From the NCBI GenBank assembly GCA_963770035.1, contig CAVYON010000056.1, positions 124,001 through 188,000 of the forward strand: a stretch of 64,000 bases of DNA, written 5' to 3'. A model generated the notes under the pieces. The model was not told the DNA's origin, ran no database searches, and was given only the letters and a program-made list of their open reading frames with translations. Source of the DNA: Roseiarcus sp963770035. GTDB lineage: Bacteria > Pseudomonadota > Alphaproteobacteria > Rhizobiales > Beijerinckiaceae. A program made the translations under genes and the position numbers. This document shows positions 16,136-25,459 of this stretch, one piece after another; positions within the stretch are counted from its first letter, which is position 1; each line of letters starts with the position of its first letter.

Positions 16136-18451
16136 CTACAACGTATATTTCAAGCCGCCGTAGATGGCGAAAGGCTTGCCCGGCCCGAAGGTGCGCGGAT
16201 CGGTCAGGAACGGCGCCGCGTTGGGGAACGACGTCGTGTCGTACAAGCCGCCGGACGTGTAATATCGCTGGTCGAAAATGTTCTGAATGAGGCCATAGAC
16301 CTGCAATTGCTTGCCGATCTGGTAGGACGTGTGCACGCCGAAGACCGCATAGCCCGGCAACTGCGGAAAGGCGCCGTTCTCGTTCCCGGAGATCACCTGT
16401 CCTGAGGCTGCGACCATGTCGCCGCCAATCTTCCAGTTCGGCGTCACGGCGTAGTCGAAGCCGACCTTGACGGTGTTCCTCGGAATGCCGGCGATTGGCG
16501 CGCCATTGGTGATCGGAATAAGTCCGTTGTCGTCGGCAGCAGGATTGAACGGCGACGGCTCCATGAAGGTCGTGAGATAGACGGCGTCGATATAGGTGTA
16601 GTTCGCGTAGGCGGACCAGCGGTCGCCGTTCCACTGGGTGTTGAGCTCCGCGCCCTGGCGCAAGGTCGTTCCGACATTGGTGTAATAGCCGAAGCCGTTA
16701 TATTGGCTTTGCACGGGCAGAATGTCGTCTGTGAGCGTTGTCCGGAACAGGCCGGCCGACCATTGCAGCTTGCCCCACTGGCCCAGACTGTTTTGTCCGC
16801 GGAATCCCAATTCGAATGTATTGCCGACCACCTGCTTGAGCGGCGGGTCCGAACTCAGAAAGTTGTCGATGATGCAAGGGTTGTTCGGGTCGGCGCAACC
16901 GAGCTCGAGAGGGGTCGGCGCACGGTTGGTCATCGCGTAGCCCGCATAGAAATTGACGTCGGGCGTGATTTTGTAGGTTAGGCCGACGGTCGGATTGACG
17001 TGGAAGAAGGTCGAGTAGCCGTTGGTGAAAGCGCCATTTTCGCCGGAGAGATTGATTCCCGCGAAGTTGAAGCGGGCGCCGCCGGTCAGCGCGAGCCGGT
17101 CGGTCGGGTTGAACGTGTCGAGCGCGTAGAGGCCGACATAGGTGTTGTTCGCCTTGGCCGCGATCGGCGCGAGATAGCTGTCGGGCTCGCTGATAACGTA
17201 GGGGAAGCCAACCACCGGCAGGGAGTTGTTGACGAATCCGGGGACGACGGCGAGCTGGCTGTTGCCCGTGTAATTCGTCCAACCGTAGTCGAGCGACCCG
17301 CCGACGGTGAAGGTATTGTCGCGCCCGTAAATCTTGTCGGTGTCGACCGCCTGCGCGCTGCCGCCGACAGAGCGCGACTGCGTCCAGGACCGATCGATTT
17401 CGCCGAGGTCGAACGTCCCGTTCTGCGATATGTCGGGGATGACAGCGCCGGTGACGTCGTGAACGGGATTGCCGTTCAGGCAGGAGAAAGGAGCGCAAGC
17501 GCTGACGTTCGTCGAGTTGCCGTCGACATGGGCCTGGTTGAAGGCGCGGAAATAGAGGCCCCCCTGGAAGCTCAGCGTGCTCGAATACGCGTAGTTCCCG
17601 GTCCAGTTAAGCATGCCCATCTTGTTGTCGGTCGTCTGCGGAACGGTGTAGACGCTGCCCCAATTGCTCTGCAGCTCCTGGATCGGCGTGGTTGAAGCCG
17701 CGCCGAACTGGGTGTTCCCCGCGGTCAGCTGGAGGTGCGACTCGAACCCGTTCGCCCTGTAGCCGAGATCGCCATAGATGTTGGCGAGTTGCGAGGCGCT
17801 GTCCGTGCGCCAGCCGCCGTCGTTGATCTCAGTCCCCGCAAGATAGACCGACCAGTCGCCGACCTGCTTGCCGAACTGAAGCTCCTCTTGCGCGCGATAG
17901 AACGAGCCGCCTCGAAGATCGGCCTCGAAGCCTTGCCAGGTGAAGCCGTTCTTCATCGTGACGTTGAGGGCGCCGCCGAGCGCGTTGAGGCCGAAAATTG
18001 GATCGCCGGCGACGATCGTCATCCTGTCGATGGCGTTCTCCGGAATGAGGTCCCAATTGACCGTGTCGCCGAACGCCTCGTTGATGCGGACCCCGTTCTG
18101 ATAAACGGCGAGGCCGATCGGCGTGCCGGTGACCGGCGTTGCGTCGAAGCCGCGGTAGCTGACGTTGGGTTGGAAGTCGTTGCCCGACACGTTGCCGACG
18201 GTGACGCCCGGCGCCTGGCGCGCCAGCGTTTGGGTGATGGTGGAATCGTTGAAGGTCTGGATGTCCTGCGCGCCGGTCTGCCAGACGGCGCCGGGATATC
18301 TTGCGACATTGATCTCGCCGCCGCCGAGCGGCGTGGTGGCGACCACGTCAAAGGTCGGGAGCACGATCGTGTCGGCGTGCGCCTGGATCGTGAGATTCAG
18401 GAGGACTCCCCCCACGACGGCGCAGCCGGTCAAACTGGCGGTCTTTGCCAT
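16136..18451 (-). CDS. TonB-dependent outer-membrane receptor of the PQQ/lanthanide locus (LutH-like candidate)
   Basis: 771 residues from the ATG at 18451 (MAKTASLTG), with GGGAGAG just upstream. After the signal peptide comes a plug domain (residues about 35-170) with VYQNGVRINEAFGDTVNWDLIPENAIDRMTIVAGDPIFGLNALGGALNV, then a 22-strand-type barrel that ends in GKPFAIYGGLKYTL with a terminal aromatic-containing strand. The barrel has paired cysteines (SACAPFSCLNG, GCADPNNPCII) that could lock extracellular loops. The gene leads an ExbB-ExbD-TonB-pqqBCDE series. By position and subfamily I favour a lanthanide-chelate receptor such as LutH. A PQQ importer (PqqU-type) is the main alternative. 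Confidence 0.85.
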   Translation of the reverse strand: MAKTASLTGCAVVGGVLLNLTIQAHADTIVLPTFDVVATTPLGGGEINVARYPGAVWQTGAQDIQTFNDSTITQTLARQAPGVTVGNVSGNDFQPNVSYRGFDATPVTGTPIGLAVYQNGVRINEAFGDTVNWDLIPENAIDRMTIVAGDPIFGLNALGGALNVTMKNGFTWQGFEADLRGGSFYRAQEELQFGKQVGDWSVYLAGTEINDGGWRTDSASQLANIYGDLGYRANGFESHLQLTAGNTQFGAASTTPIQELQSNWGSVYTVPQTTDNKMGMLNWTGNYAYSSTLSFQGGLYFRAFNQAHVDGNSTNVSACAPFSCLNGNPVHDVTGAVIPDISQNGTFDLGEIDRSWTQSRSVGGSAQAVDTDKIYGRDNTFTVGGSLDYGWTNYTGNSQLAVVPGFVNNSLPVVGFPYVISEPDSYLAPIAAKANNTYVGLYALDTFNPTDRLALTGGARFNFAGINLSGENGAFTNGYSTFFHVNPTVGLTYKITPDVNFYAGYAMTNRAPTPLELGCADPNNPCIIDNFLSSDPPLKQVVGNTFELGFRGQNSLGQWGKLQWSAGLFRTTLTDDILPVQSQYNGFGYYTNVGTTLRQGAELNTQWNGDRWSAYANYTYIDAVYLTTFMEPSPFNPAADDNGLIPITNGAPIAGIPRNTVKVGFDYAVTPNWKIGGDMVAASGQVISGNENGAFPQLPGYAVFGVHTSYQIGKQLQVYGLIQNIFDQRYYTSGGLYDTTSFPNAAPFLTDPRTFGPGKPFAIYGGLKYTL

Positions 18452-18535
18452 CTCTCCCGACTCTCCCTCCGCCCTAGAGTCTCTAAGTTTCACACGGCGC
18501 CAAAGTCAATCTCGCGGGCAAGCGCGGCGAGAGGA

Positions 18536-18557
18536 TTGAGACGCGCAAGCGTCTCAA
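18536..18557 (-). promoter_or_regulatory. Perfect hairpin in the leader of the TonB receptor gene
   Basis: TTGAGACGC-GCAA-GCGTCTCAA is a 9-bp perfect stem with a GNRA-type tetraloop, about 85-105 nt upstream of the receptor ATG. Farther up, at 18613-18630, two 9-bp near-identical direct repeats (AATTATTCG, AATTATTCA) form a small AT-rich island. Either could be a control site. No known riboswitch signature was recognised. Confidence 0.4.
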
Positions 18558-19033
18558 ATGGCCTGTCCGCGACCTCAACACCATATCCGTCGCCCGCTCG
18601 CGGACCGAATTCAATTATTCGAATTATTCATGGTGCGGAACTCGTAAGGAAGTCGAGACTTTCTCCCACCCTTCGCTGGCGGGAAAGCCCGTCGGCCGCT
18701 CCAGGCGTCCTGAGGCTAAACGATGATAGCCAAGCGACGGCTACCCTTTTTCAACCGATTGGGCGTTCCGCCTGCCGTGGGTTTCCTGCCGTTCGGCGAT
18801 TCCATTAGCCAAAGCCGGAACACGAGCATAGCCGTCGGCGCGCCGGCAATCATCGATCGGGAGCAGTCGACGCCAAAGGTTGCGGCCTCTTGCGGTCTTC
18901 GCAGGCGCCCTCGCCTTCCTCCAGGGAGCTTCCGCAGGGCGTGCAACGTTAGCCGTTTCGCCCCGATGTCGTACTCAGCCTTACCGCCGTTTCTGCCTTC
19001 GGCGGCGGTGCTCAAAAGATCTTCGGCGTTCCT
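18558..19033. other. Gap without a supported gene
   Basis: About 475 bp between the receptor leader and the eboE remnant. Short frames on both strands have no recognisable family. Only the AT-rich direct repeats near 18613-18630 stand out. Confidence 0.5.
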
Positions 19034-20185
19034 TCAGGTCAGCCGGCGACGCACCCACTCAAGTTCGCGAACAACGTAGTCGACAATGTCGCCGGTTTTG
19101 AGCTTCTCCGGCAGCACGTCCCAGGTGTAAGTCTCGATCTCGATATGCGCGGAGACAGGGTTGGCTTTGTGAACCTTAAGCGCCTCCTCGATCGCAGGGC
19201 GGGTCGTCTTGAAGAGATTGATTTCGTCAAGGAAGATCGGGACGTGAAAATGGATTCGCCACTCGCCGGGAACCGGATTTTGCTCCCAGGCGGCGAGCGC
19301 TGCCGGCAGGTCGAGATAGTGCGAAAGACGACCTTCGTGGCGTTCGATGGTCTGGTGCAAATAGATCAGGTCATCGAACGCCCGAAGGGCCTCGACAATC
19401 TCGCGCGTCACTTTCGGGATGCGCAGGGCCGAGGCCGGCTGCAATTTCAGCACCGGCACGCCGGCCCCACGCAGGCTCTCGAGCGACTCGGCTATGGTCT
19501 CGTACTCGACCGCCTGATGGCAGATGTCGTAAACCGCGCCGAGGTGCTTGTGAAGGAGCGCATCGCACGTGGCTGCGGACCAGCCGGTCCGTTCAACGAG
19601 CGCCTTGACCGACGCGTTTGAATACAAATGGTCGGTGAAATAGTCGATCAACTCGCTCGTTAGCTCGATATTGCAGGATGGTTCCGGTTCGATCGCCAGA
19701 GTGACCGTGCGCCCGGTCCTCGTCTCGAGTTCGGCAAGATAAGCGACGACGCCGTGGATCTGCCGGGTGTAGGCGTCGACCACTTCCGGACCGGTCACCC
19801 GCGGCTTGTAGCCGAGCGGAGGCGTCTGGATCGACGGCTGAATGTCCGGCGGCGCCAGAGCCGCAAGGACGTCTGCGACGGGCATCGTGTAGGCGGCGCG
19901 CTCGTCCGTCCGCCAGTCGGGCTCGTAGACCTGTTCCTTGACCCGCTCCCCCTTGAAGGCGCCGTAAGGAAAGGCGTTGGCCGTGAAGACGTACATGTCG
20001 TTCTCGGCCAGGAATGCTTTCAGCTTTGCCAGTTCCGCCGGCTGACGCGTGAGCGTGTTTGCGGAATCGGGCGAAAGGCGCAGGCAGACGCCGAACGGCG
20101 CATCCGGGCTTATTCGCCGCTTGACGGCCGGGAGATAGCGGTTGACGCTCTCCCAGAGTTGCCGCCAGGTATCGGCCGGATGCAC
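19034..20185 (-). pseudogene. eboE: EboE-like TIM-barrel protein, 5' end removed by IS630
   Basis: 383 residues of the xylose isomerase-like TIM barrel family named metabolite traffic protein EboE, part of the ebo cluster that moves precursors such as scytonemin intermediates to the periplasm. The reading starts at a GTG as VHPADTWRQLWESVNRYLPAVKRRISP. Family members usually have about a dozen more residues with a CTN-HP motif before this point. The first codon sits exactly at the TA target of the IS630 at 20188, so the start and promoter are lost. No other ebo gene is in the window. The body and C-terminus look intact. Confidence 0.75.
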
Positions 20186-20200
20186 TAGAGCGGTTTCCGA

Positions 20201-20764
20201 TCAATCCGTATCGTATCCGCAGGACCTGAAGTAATTCACGCATTCGTCAGATTTGAAGATTTCGGCGCAGGCTTCGAGTGCGTTCAGGAGGCCTGTGACG
20301 GTTCGCTCGGCGATTTTGCGCAGGAAGGCCTTGAGCTTTGAGTAGGCTTTTTCGATGGGATTCATGTCGGGGCTGTAAGGCGGCAGATAAAGCAACTCGG
20401 CTCCGGCGGCTTTGATGAGTTGCTCGACCCTTGCTCCCTTGTGGCTCGACAGATTGTCCATGACGACGACGTCGCCTTGCGAGAGCGTGGGAGCGAGGCA
20501 TTTCTCCACCCAGTCCTCGAACGTGGCCGCGTTCATCGGCCGGTCGTAGGCCTTTTGCGCCACGAGACCGGAAAGGCGTAGGCCGGCGACGAGCGTGATG
20601 GTCTTGTAATGGCCATGCGGAATGCCGACCCGCAGTCGTCGACCGCGCCGGCATCGTCCGCCCTTGCGCGCCAGATTGGTGGAAGCCCCCGTTTCGTCAA
20701 TGAACACGAGCTTCCTCGGATCGAGATCGAGTTGCGCCCCAAACCACTCCTGGCGCCGCTTCAA
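20201..20764 (-). CDS. IS630 transposase, catalytic frame (OrfB)
   Basis: 187 residues with the DDE catalytic domain: LVFIDETGASTNLARK (first D), VVVMDNLSSHKG (second D) and LPPYSPDMNPIEKAYSKLKAFLR (third acidic residue, E). It lacks its own convincing start and ribosome site. It is most likely made as a fusion with the upstream frame through slippage at the A9 run at 20800-20808. It ends just inside the left terminal repeat. Confidence 0.9.
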   Translation of the reverse strand: MKRRQEWFGAQLDLDPRKLVFIDETGASTNLARKGGRCRRGRRLRVGIPHGHYKTITLVAGLRLSGLVAQKAYDRPMNAATFEDWVEKCLAPTLSQGDVVVMDNLSSHKGARVEQLIKAAGAELLYLPPYSPDMNPIEKAYSKLKAFLRKIAERTVTGLLNALEACAEIFKSDECVNYFRSCGYDTD

Positions 20765-21186
20765 AACATCGGGGCGCTGCTGTTCCTCGGCATGCGCGGT
20801 TTTTTTTTGAATGTGATCTCGTGCCGATCGAAGAAGCGCCAGATCACCGACAAAGAAAAGCGCTCGCTGCAGTTGGCGATCAACCGCTCCTGGATTTCCA
20901 ACAACGTGATGTCCGGCTGACGACGAATGAGGCCAAGCAGATAATCGCCATGCGCCTCAATGCGGTCCGAGCGTCGATCCCCGCCCGTCGGCGCCGGGGA
21001 AATCTCGCCGGTGGCCTGGAAGCGCCAAACCCAACGGATGGCGCTGGCGATGCTGACCCCGAAACGCTTGGCCGCCGCGTTGCGCGACAGGCCGCCGGCC
21101 ACAACAGCCTCCACCACACGTGTGCGAAGATCTTCGGATAGCGCCATCCCCGCCGCCTCCTTCACGCGGCGGAGCCCATGAATCAT
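20761..21186 (-). CDS. IS630 transposase, DNA-binding frame (OrfA)
   Basis: About 130-141 residues carrying the helix-turn-helix part (LSEDLRTRVVEAVVAGGLSRNAAAKRFGVSIASAIRWVWRF) and a second winged-helix segment (LLGLIRRQPDITLLEIQERL). The likely start is MALSEDLRTRVVEA. After ITFKKK the frame enters the A9 tract and diverges. The homologous continuation is in the frame of the catalytic half. Confidence 0.88.
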   Translation of the reverse strand: MIHGLRRVKEAAGMALSEDLRTRVVEAVVAGGLSRNAAAKRFGVSIASAIRWVWRFQATGEISPAPTGGDRRSDRIEAHGDYLLGLIRRQPDITLLEIQERLIANCSERFSLSVIWRFFDRHEITFKKKPRMPRNSSAPMF

Positions 21187-21241
21187 GAACAGCCCTGATT
21201 CGGGAATCCCCCGCGATTCATTTCGCTGGGAAACCGCTCTA

Positions 21242-22127
21242 GGCGTTCATCTCGTGGTAGCTCTTGACCCTCAGACGCGGCGTGAGGAAGCGCTCGCGCA
21301 CCAGCCCGACCTGGTTCTCGTGCCTCACCTTTCTCCCAACCCGCGGCCGGCGTGCAGGCGACTGGGTCGACGAGGTGGTGCGAGCACATCTGGAGGAAAC
21401 GGCGATTGTACTGGCGGGCCTTGCCGACGAAGACCGTCTCCACCGCCGTCTTCATGTTGTCGTAGATTCCGCGCCCGCAGGCGCCCCGAAAGAACGCGAA
21501 GGCGCGGTCGTGCGCGTCGAACACCATCTCCTGCGTCTCGCGCGGATAGGCGCGAACGAACATCATGCGGCTCATGCAGAGCCGGACGTGGGCGACTTTC
21601 ACCGTCGTCGTCACCCCGTCGATGACGACGATCTCGTGGCTCCAGTCAAACTGGTAGGCTTCGCCCGGCGCAAACGTCAGGGGAATGTAGGCTTCCGCCG
21701 TCGCGCTCGCGTGCTGCTCGCCCCAGCGCCGCGCATAGCGGCGAACAGCGTCGTAGCCGCCCTCGTAGCCGAGAGGCCGCAACGCCGCGTAAATGCGGAT
21801 CAGCGTCAGCCGCTCGCGCGCCGGCGCCTCGGCGTTCGCCGTCAGCAACCGGTCGAGCGCCTCCGTCCACGGCCCGAGCTTCGGCCGCGGCTGGACCTCG
21901 CGGTCATAGGAAAACGCCGTCTCCCCCGACCGCAGGATCCGCCGCACCGTGTTGCGCGACAGATGCAGGGTCCGCGAGATCTCCTTGATCGACTTCCCCT
22001 TGCCCAGATGCTCGCGCCGTATCCGACCAATCGTCTCCACAATCAGCATCCCTTACCGCCCGCTTCGCGCCAAAGCAGGCAGACGACCAAACCGGAAATC
22101 GGGGGGTCAATTTTGCACGCCGAAACA
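21242..22127 (-). pseudogene. istA: IS21-family element remnant with truncated, frameshifted istA
   Basis: MLIVETIGRIRREHLGKGKSIKEISRTLHLSRNTVRRIL at the start (22049) is the IstA helix-turn-helix. The DDE region follows (YQFDWSHEIVVIDGV, RAFAFFRGACGRGIYDNMKTAV). After ACTPAAGWEKG the frame slips and homology goes on as ENQVGLVRERFLTPRLRVKSY in another frame up to the IS630 border. istB is missing. The outer end carries GTGCAAAATTGACCCC-type terminal sequence, seen inverted at 22106-22119, typical of IS21. A dead relic. Confidence 0.8.
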
Positions 22128-22403
22128 CAGCTTGCCCGCCGCGACCGCCGCCTCGATCTGCGCTCCGTGGAGCGCATGAGGGGTGGCGAGCACGACGGCT
22201 TCGACGGCGGGATCAGCGAGAGCGTCCGCGTACTCGGCCGACAACGCGACGCCCTTTTCGGCGCAAATCGCTCTCGCCGTCTCGAGGTTCGGCTCGACGG
22301 CGCGCACGACCTGGATATCCGCCGGCGCCGCGCCGAGCACGTTGAGCATTTTCTTGCCCCACCGGCCCATGCCGATGAGTGCGATTCCTACAGGCCTGCT
22401 CAT
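22121..22403 (-). pseudogene. Gfo/Idh/MocA oxidoreductase, 5' fragment cut by IS21
   Basis: Starting at the ATG at 22403: MSRPVGIALIGMGRWGKKMLNVLG, the NAD(P)-binding Rossmann motif, then VEPNLETARAICAEKG and VVLATPHALHGAQIEAAVAAGK. It stops at GKLCF, where the IS21 end begins. In intact members CEKPL follows. About 94 residues of an expected 330-380 remain, so it is non-functional. The rest of the gene is not in the window. Confidence 0.8.
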
Positions 22404-22987
22404 AAGCGGGTCGTCTTCGCGTTGGCTGAAGGAAGGGGCCGAAAGGATCCGGCGAAACGTCGGTCGGGCCGGCGCGGCACGCAAGTAACCGGTCGCGGCG
22501 ACCCCTATGCGACGGCGTTGGCGTTCGGTGCCCGCTGCAACTCGATGAAAAGGTGTCGCTGGTCCGCCACGCGTCAAGCGAGGCGGGGACAAGCCTGGCC
22601 GTCGCTCCATGGACGCGGCGACCGGTTTGAAGAAGGAACAGACGCGCATTTTGTCGACGCTCCTCCCTTGCAACACCCGCGGCGTCTGTCGTCGAACCGG
22701 AGCGTGTCAGCAGCGCGATGGTTCGGCGTTGGCTTGGGCCGTTGGAGAGAAGCTAACAAACAAAATCCGACCCCATCGCGCTCATTTGTCCAAAACGGAC
22801 TAATTCGGCAGGCGTGATGCTCCGGGATTGCCGGCCGCGGGCCGCCGCCGACCATCCGGTTTGCCTGCTAAACAGGCGTTTTTACGCCTGGGTCGACAGG
22901 CCGAGGTGGAAACTCTCGCAATTTCATGGCGTTATCGATGATACAACCTTCTGATTGCAGGCTGAAGCCGGCGCGGATCAGGCGAAC
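22404..22987. other. Gap without a supported gene
   Basis: About 580 bp upstream of the oxidoreductase fragment. Frames that cross it are shadows without homology. The stretch is moderately lower in GC near 22740-22810. It may hold the old promoter of the fragment. Confidence 0.45.
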
Positions 22988-23218
22988 TAGAGCGGTTCCC
23001 TGTTACGCGACTCCATATCCGCAGTGTAGGAAGAAATTCTCGCATTCCTTGCGCGTCAGCGTTGCGCAGCATGCGACGATGGCGACGTCCAAGTCGGATT
23101 TGGTCCGCGCCTGCACCTTGCGCAGATAGGCCTTGAGCTTCGAGAAGAAATTCTCGATCGGGTTAAAATCCGGCGAATAAGGCGGAGTGAAGAGAATCGA
23201 AGCGCCGGCTGCGCGGAC

Positions 23219-24278
23219 GCAGCTTATTGCGTTGTCCCAGGTTTATCCACATTTGGTGTCGTCGGCACGGTAGCCGCTTGATTTTGGCCGCCATTTTCCG
23301 CGCCGCCGATGCTGTCCTGACGCATTCCGGTCGCGGTCTTTCTGCGTCTCGGCGCTCGGCGGGGCGTCGCGGTTCCCTTGCGCGGATTGGCGCGGCCGAT
23401 GATGTCCCAATAGCTCGCGGGCGCGTGATGCGCCGTGAGGCCGAGCACGGTTTCGAACGAAGCGTGGCGATAGAAGCGGCGGTTGTAGCGGAACACGAAC
23501 TCGTTGAGATAAGTATCGGCGTGCTTGCGGCGCAGTCCGTGATAGGTGCCCAATCCCCACCGCTTCACCAGGGCGAAGACCCTATGAATCCAGGGCAGCA
23601 CGATGTGCGTGGCCATCTTGCCGACGATGCGCGGATCGTGGCGGTAGTCGGTCAATCCTGGATACGAGGCGTGGCCGTCCGTCAGCAACGTCGCGCCGGG
23701 CTTTACATTGGCTCGCACGAAAGCCTCGATCGAGGCCGCCGTGTTGTCGGCGATCACCGCGAGGCGGACGCGGCCTGAACGGGTATCGACTTCGACGACG
23801 CCTTCGAGAAGCTCGCGATCCGGATCGACCATCGAGCGCCGCAGTTTCTGCGCCAGCAGCCAAGCTGTTCTGTAGGTGAGGCCGAGTTGATCCTCCAACT
23901 GCCGCGCCGACATGCCGTTGGAATGTGTCGCCATCAAATGGCCGGCCCAGAACCACGCCGTCAGCGGCAGCCGCGTGCGGTGCATCGCTGTGCCCGCCGT
24001 GATCGAAGTCTGACGACGGCAGCCATAGCACTCGAAGGTGTATGCCCGGCTCTTCAGCGCGGCGGCGCGATTGCCGCCGCAGGAAGGACACACGAAGCCG
24101 CTTGGCCAGCGACGGTTGAACAAGAAAGCCGCACAGCTCGCCTCGTCGGGAAACTCCTTCTGGAATTCGGTGAGTGATCGCCCCCTTGCCACAGGCTGTC
24201 CCTTCGGAGCCCCGAAGCGCGGCTCAACCAGGACTGGATACCACATTTAGGCGAACCTGGGACAACGCAAGAAGCTGC
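23219..24278 (-). mobile_element. IS1595-family insertion sequence, 1060 bp, copy 1
   Basis: Ends GCAGCTTATTGCGTTGTCCC and inverse GGGACAACGCAAGAAGCTGC, with the perfect 8-bp target duplication GCGCGGAC at 23211-23218 and 24279-24286. Same length as copy 2 at 26886-27945 and nearly identical to it, but in the opposite orientation. Confidence 0.95.
23224..24246 (-). CDS. IS1595-family transposase, copy 1
   Basis: 340 residues starting MWYPVLVEPRFGAPKGQP. The N-terminal zinc ribbon is CPSCGG...CYGCRRQ, followed by TSITAGTAMHRTRLPLTAWFWAGHLM, typical of IS1595 enzymes. In the catalytic domain the first acidic motif EVD is followed at once by TRSGRVRLAVIADN. In relatives of the ISPna2 type about 35-40 residues (EVDETY.GG and on) stand between these two segments. 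The second aspartate motif TDGHASYPGL and the C-terminal FNEFVFRYNRR-like part (LNEFVFRYNRRFYRH) are present. Confidence 0.9.
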   Translation of the reverse strand: MWYPVLVEPRFGAPKGQPVARGRSLTEFQKEFPDEASCAAFLFNRRWPSGFVCPSCGGNRAAALKSRAYTFECYGCRRQTSITAGTAMHRTRLPLTAWFWAGHLMATHSNGMSARQLEDQLGLTYRTAWLLAQKLRRSMVDPDRELLEGVVEVDTRSGRVRLAVIADNTAASIEAFVRANVKPGATLLTDGHASYPGLTDYRHDPRIVGKMATHIVLPWIHRVFALVKRWGLGTYHGLRRKHADTYLNEFVFRYNRRFYRHASFETVLGLTAHHAPASYWDIIGRANPRKGTATPRRAPRRRKTATGMRQDSIGGAENGGQNQAATVPTTPNVDKPGTTQ

Positions 24279-24671
24279 GCGCGGACTGCCGTCGCCACAG
24301 CCGGTTGCTTGTGGGCACGGAGATTATCCATCAGCAGGACATCGCCGGGCCGCAGGCACGGCACAACTATCTGCTCAATGTAGGCCAGGAACGATGGACC
24401 GTCGATCGGCCGGTCGAAGACGACCGGAGCGACGATTCCGTCCAGGCTCAGGCCAGCCACGAAAGTCGTCGTCTTCCAATGGCCGTGCGGCACGGAGGCG
24501 ACCAGTCGCTCGCCGCCGGGAGCGCGGCCATAAAGTCGCGTCATGTTGGTCTTCGCCGCCGTCTCGTCGAAGAATATGAAGCGCGTGGAATCCATGAAGC
24601 GTTGGGCGATGCGGCGGAAGAACCCGCGTTTCAGGGCGACGTCCGTCCGCGTCTGCTCGTCGGCGATCAGG

Positions 24672-25019
24672 CTTTTTTTTGAATCTCAGATCGAGGCGCG
24701 CCAACGTCCTGTCGACCGTGGATTTGCCGACCTTCGGTCCGCCACGCGCGACGATCTCGTCGGCGATCTGCGCCAGCGTCAAATCCGGCGTTTCATCGAC
24801 GATGGCGCGGACCATGTCGTAGCATTTGACGAGAGCCGGCTTCCTCGATCCGCCGACCTTTTGCGGGTCGATAGCGTCCGTCTCGACGAACTGTCGGACG
24901 ATCTTTATCACCGCCGAATGGGAGACCGCGAAACGCTCCCCCGCCGCACGCCATGTCATGCCCTCAATCAGGACGGCATGGACGAATCTTTCGCGAAGAT
25001 CGTTCGACAGCGGTTTCAT
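24672..25019 (-). CDS. IS630 transposase DNA-binding frame (OrfA), copy 2
   Basis: About 115 residues: MKPLSNDLRERFVHAVLIEGMTWRAAGERFAVSHSAVIKIVRQF is the first helix-turn-helix, and TPDLTLAQIADEIVARGGPKVGKSTVDRTLARLDL the second. It reaches FKKK at an A8 tract, after which the homologous frame is the catalytic half. Since that half is interrupted downstream, this product is not part of a working transposase. Confidence 0.75.
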
Positions 25020-25052
25020 TTCGTTCCCCGTGCTTAGGGGAATCTTGCTGTA

Positions 25053-25459
25053 GAATCATGAATCTATGCAAGTGGGAATTGATCTAGCAGGACAGGAACA
25101 GGCACATAACAGGCGCTTATCAGGTCCAGAACAGGCGGCCGAAAACAGAAGCCCAAGCTTGAGTGGCCCGGTTGTAAAGCGCGGCGAGCATTCACTTTTT
25201 CTACGAGTTGAAAACTGCCGTTGCGAGCGGCCGAATGGGGTCGCCGCCCGAGTTCGTCCAAAATCAGCTTGCTCTGATGCCGCCGAACGCCGCGCGCAGC
25301 GGCCAAGCCCGGTTGGCGCAGACGCCGCGATCCGGTCCCGCTCGGCTTCCCCTGGCCGTCGTCGCGCGCCGAACGTTCACCATCGACCTGAGGGTCAATA
25401 GCCAGCGCCGACGAATTGCCGGCAACGAGCTCCGACGGCGGCGCAGGTCCTGATGCCGG
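25053..25459. other. Gap without a supported gene
   Basis: About 400 bp between IS630 copy 2 and the binding-protein pseudogene. Since it lies downstream of the pseudogene in its direction, it could be the eroded start of a permease gene, but no frame shows recognisable homology. Confidence 0.4.

Larger units (their letters stand above)
20188..21239 (-). mobile_element. IS630-family insertion sequence, 1052 bp, copy 1
   Basis: Terminal inverted repeats GAGCGGTTTCC and GGAAACCGCTC, flanked by TA on both sides (20186-20187 and 21240-21241), as expected for IS630/Tc1-mariner insertion. The transposase is in two overlapping frames on the minus strand joined at a run of nine T (nine A in the mRNA). 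It looks structurally complete. Confidence 0.93.
23003..24672 (-). pseudogene. IS630 transposase catalytic half, split by IS1595
   Basis: The N-terminal part, FIFFDETAAKTNMTRLYGRAPGG...LLMDNLRAHKQPAVATAVRA, lies to the right of the IS1595. The C-terminal part, AGASILFTPPYSPDFNPIENFFSKLKAYLRKVQ...CENFFLHCGYGVA with stop at 23003-23005, lies to the left. Joining the two halves at the 8-bp duplication GCGCGGAC restores one continuous reading with all three DDE residues, so the IS1595 inserted into an intact gene. Confidence 0.85.
22990..25050 (-). mobile_element. IS630-family insertion sequence, copy 2 (different lineage), interrupted by IS1595
   Basis: The left end is TA then GAGCGGTTCCCTG. 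The right end near 25036-25050 (AGGGGAATCTTGCTG, then TA) is only loosely inverse. Without the nested IS1595 and its duplication it would be about 990 bp. Transposase frames: a DNA-binding half from 25019 (MKPLSNDLRERFVHAVLIEGM) to an eight-T run at 24673-24680, and a catalytic half beyond it. It is distinct in sequence from copy 1. Confidence 0.8.

Noticed and set aside
18452..18720. Cobalamin riboswitch in front of the TonB receptor
   Set aside because: The B12-box core and the expected pseudoknot elements could not be found on the minus strand.
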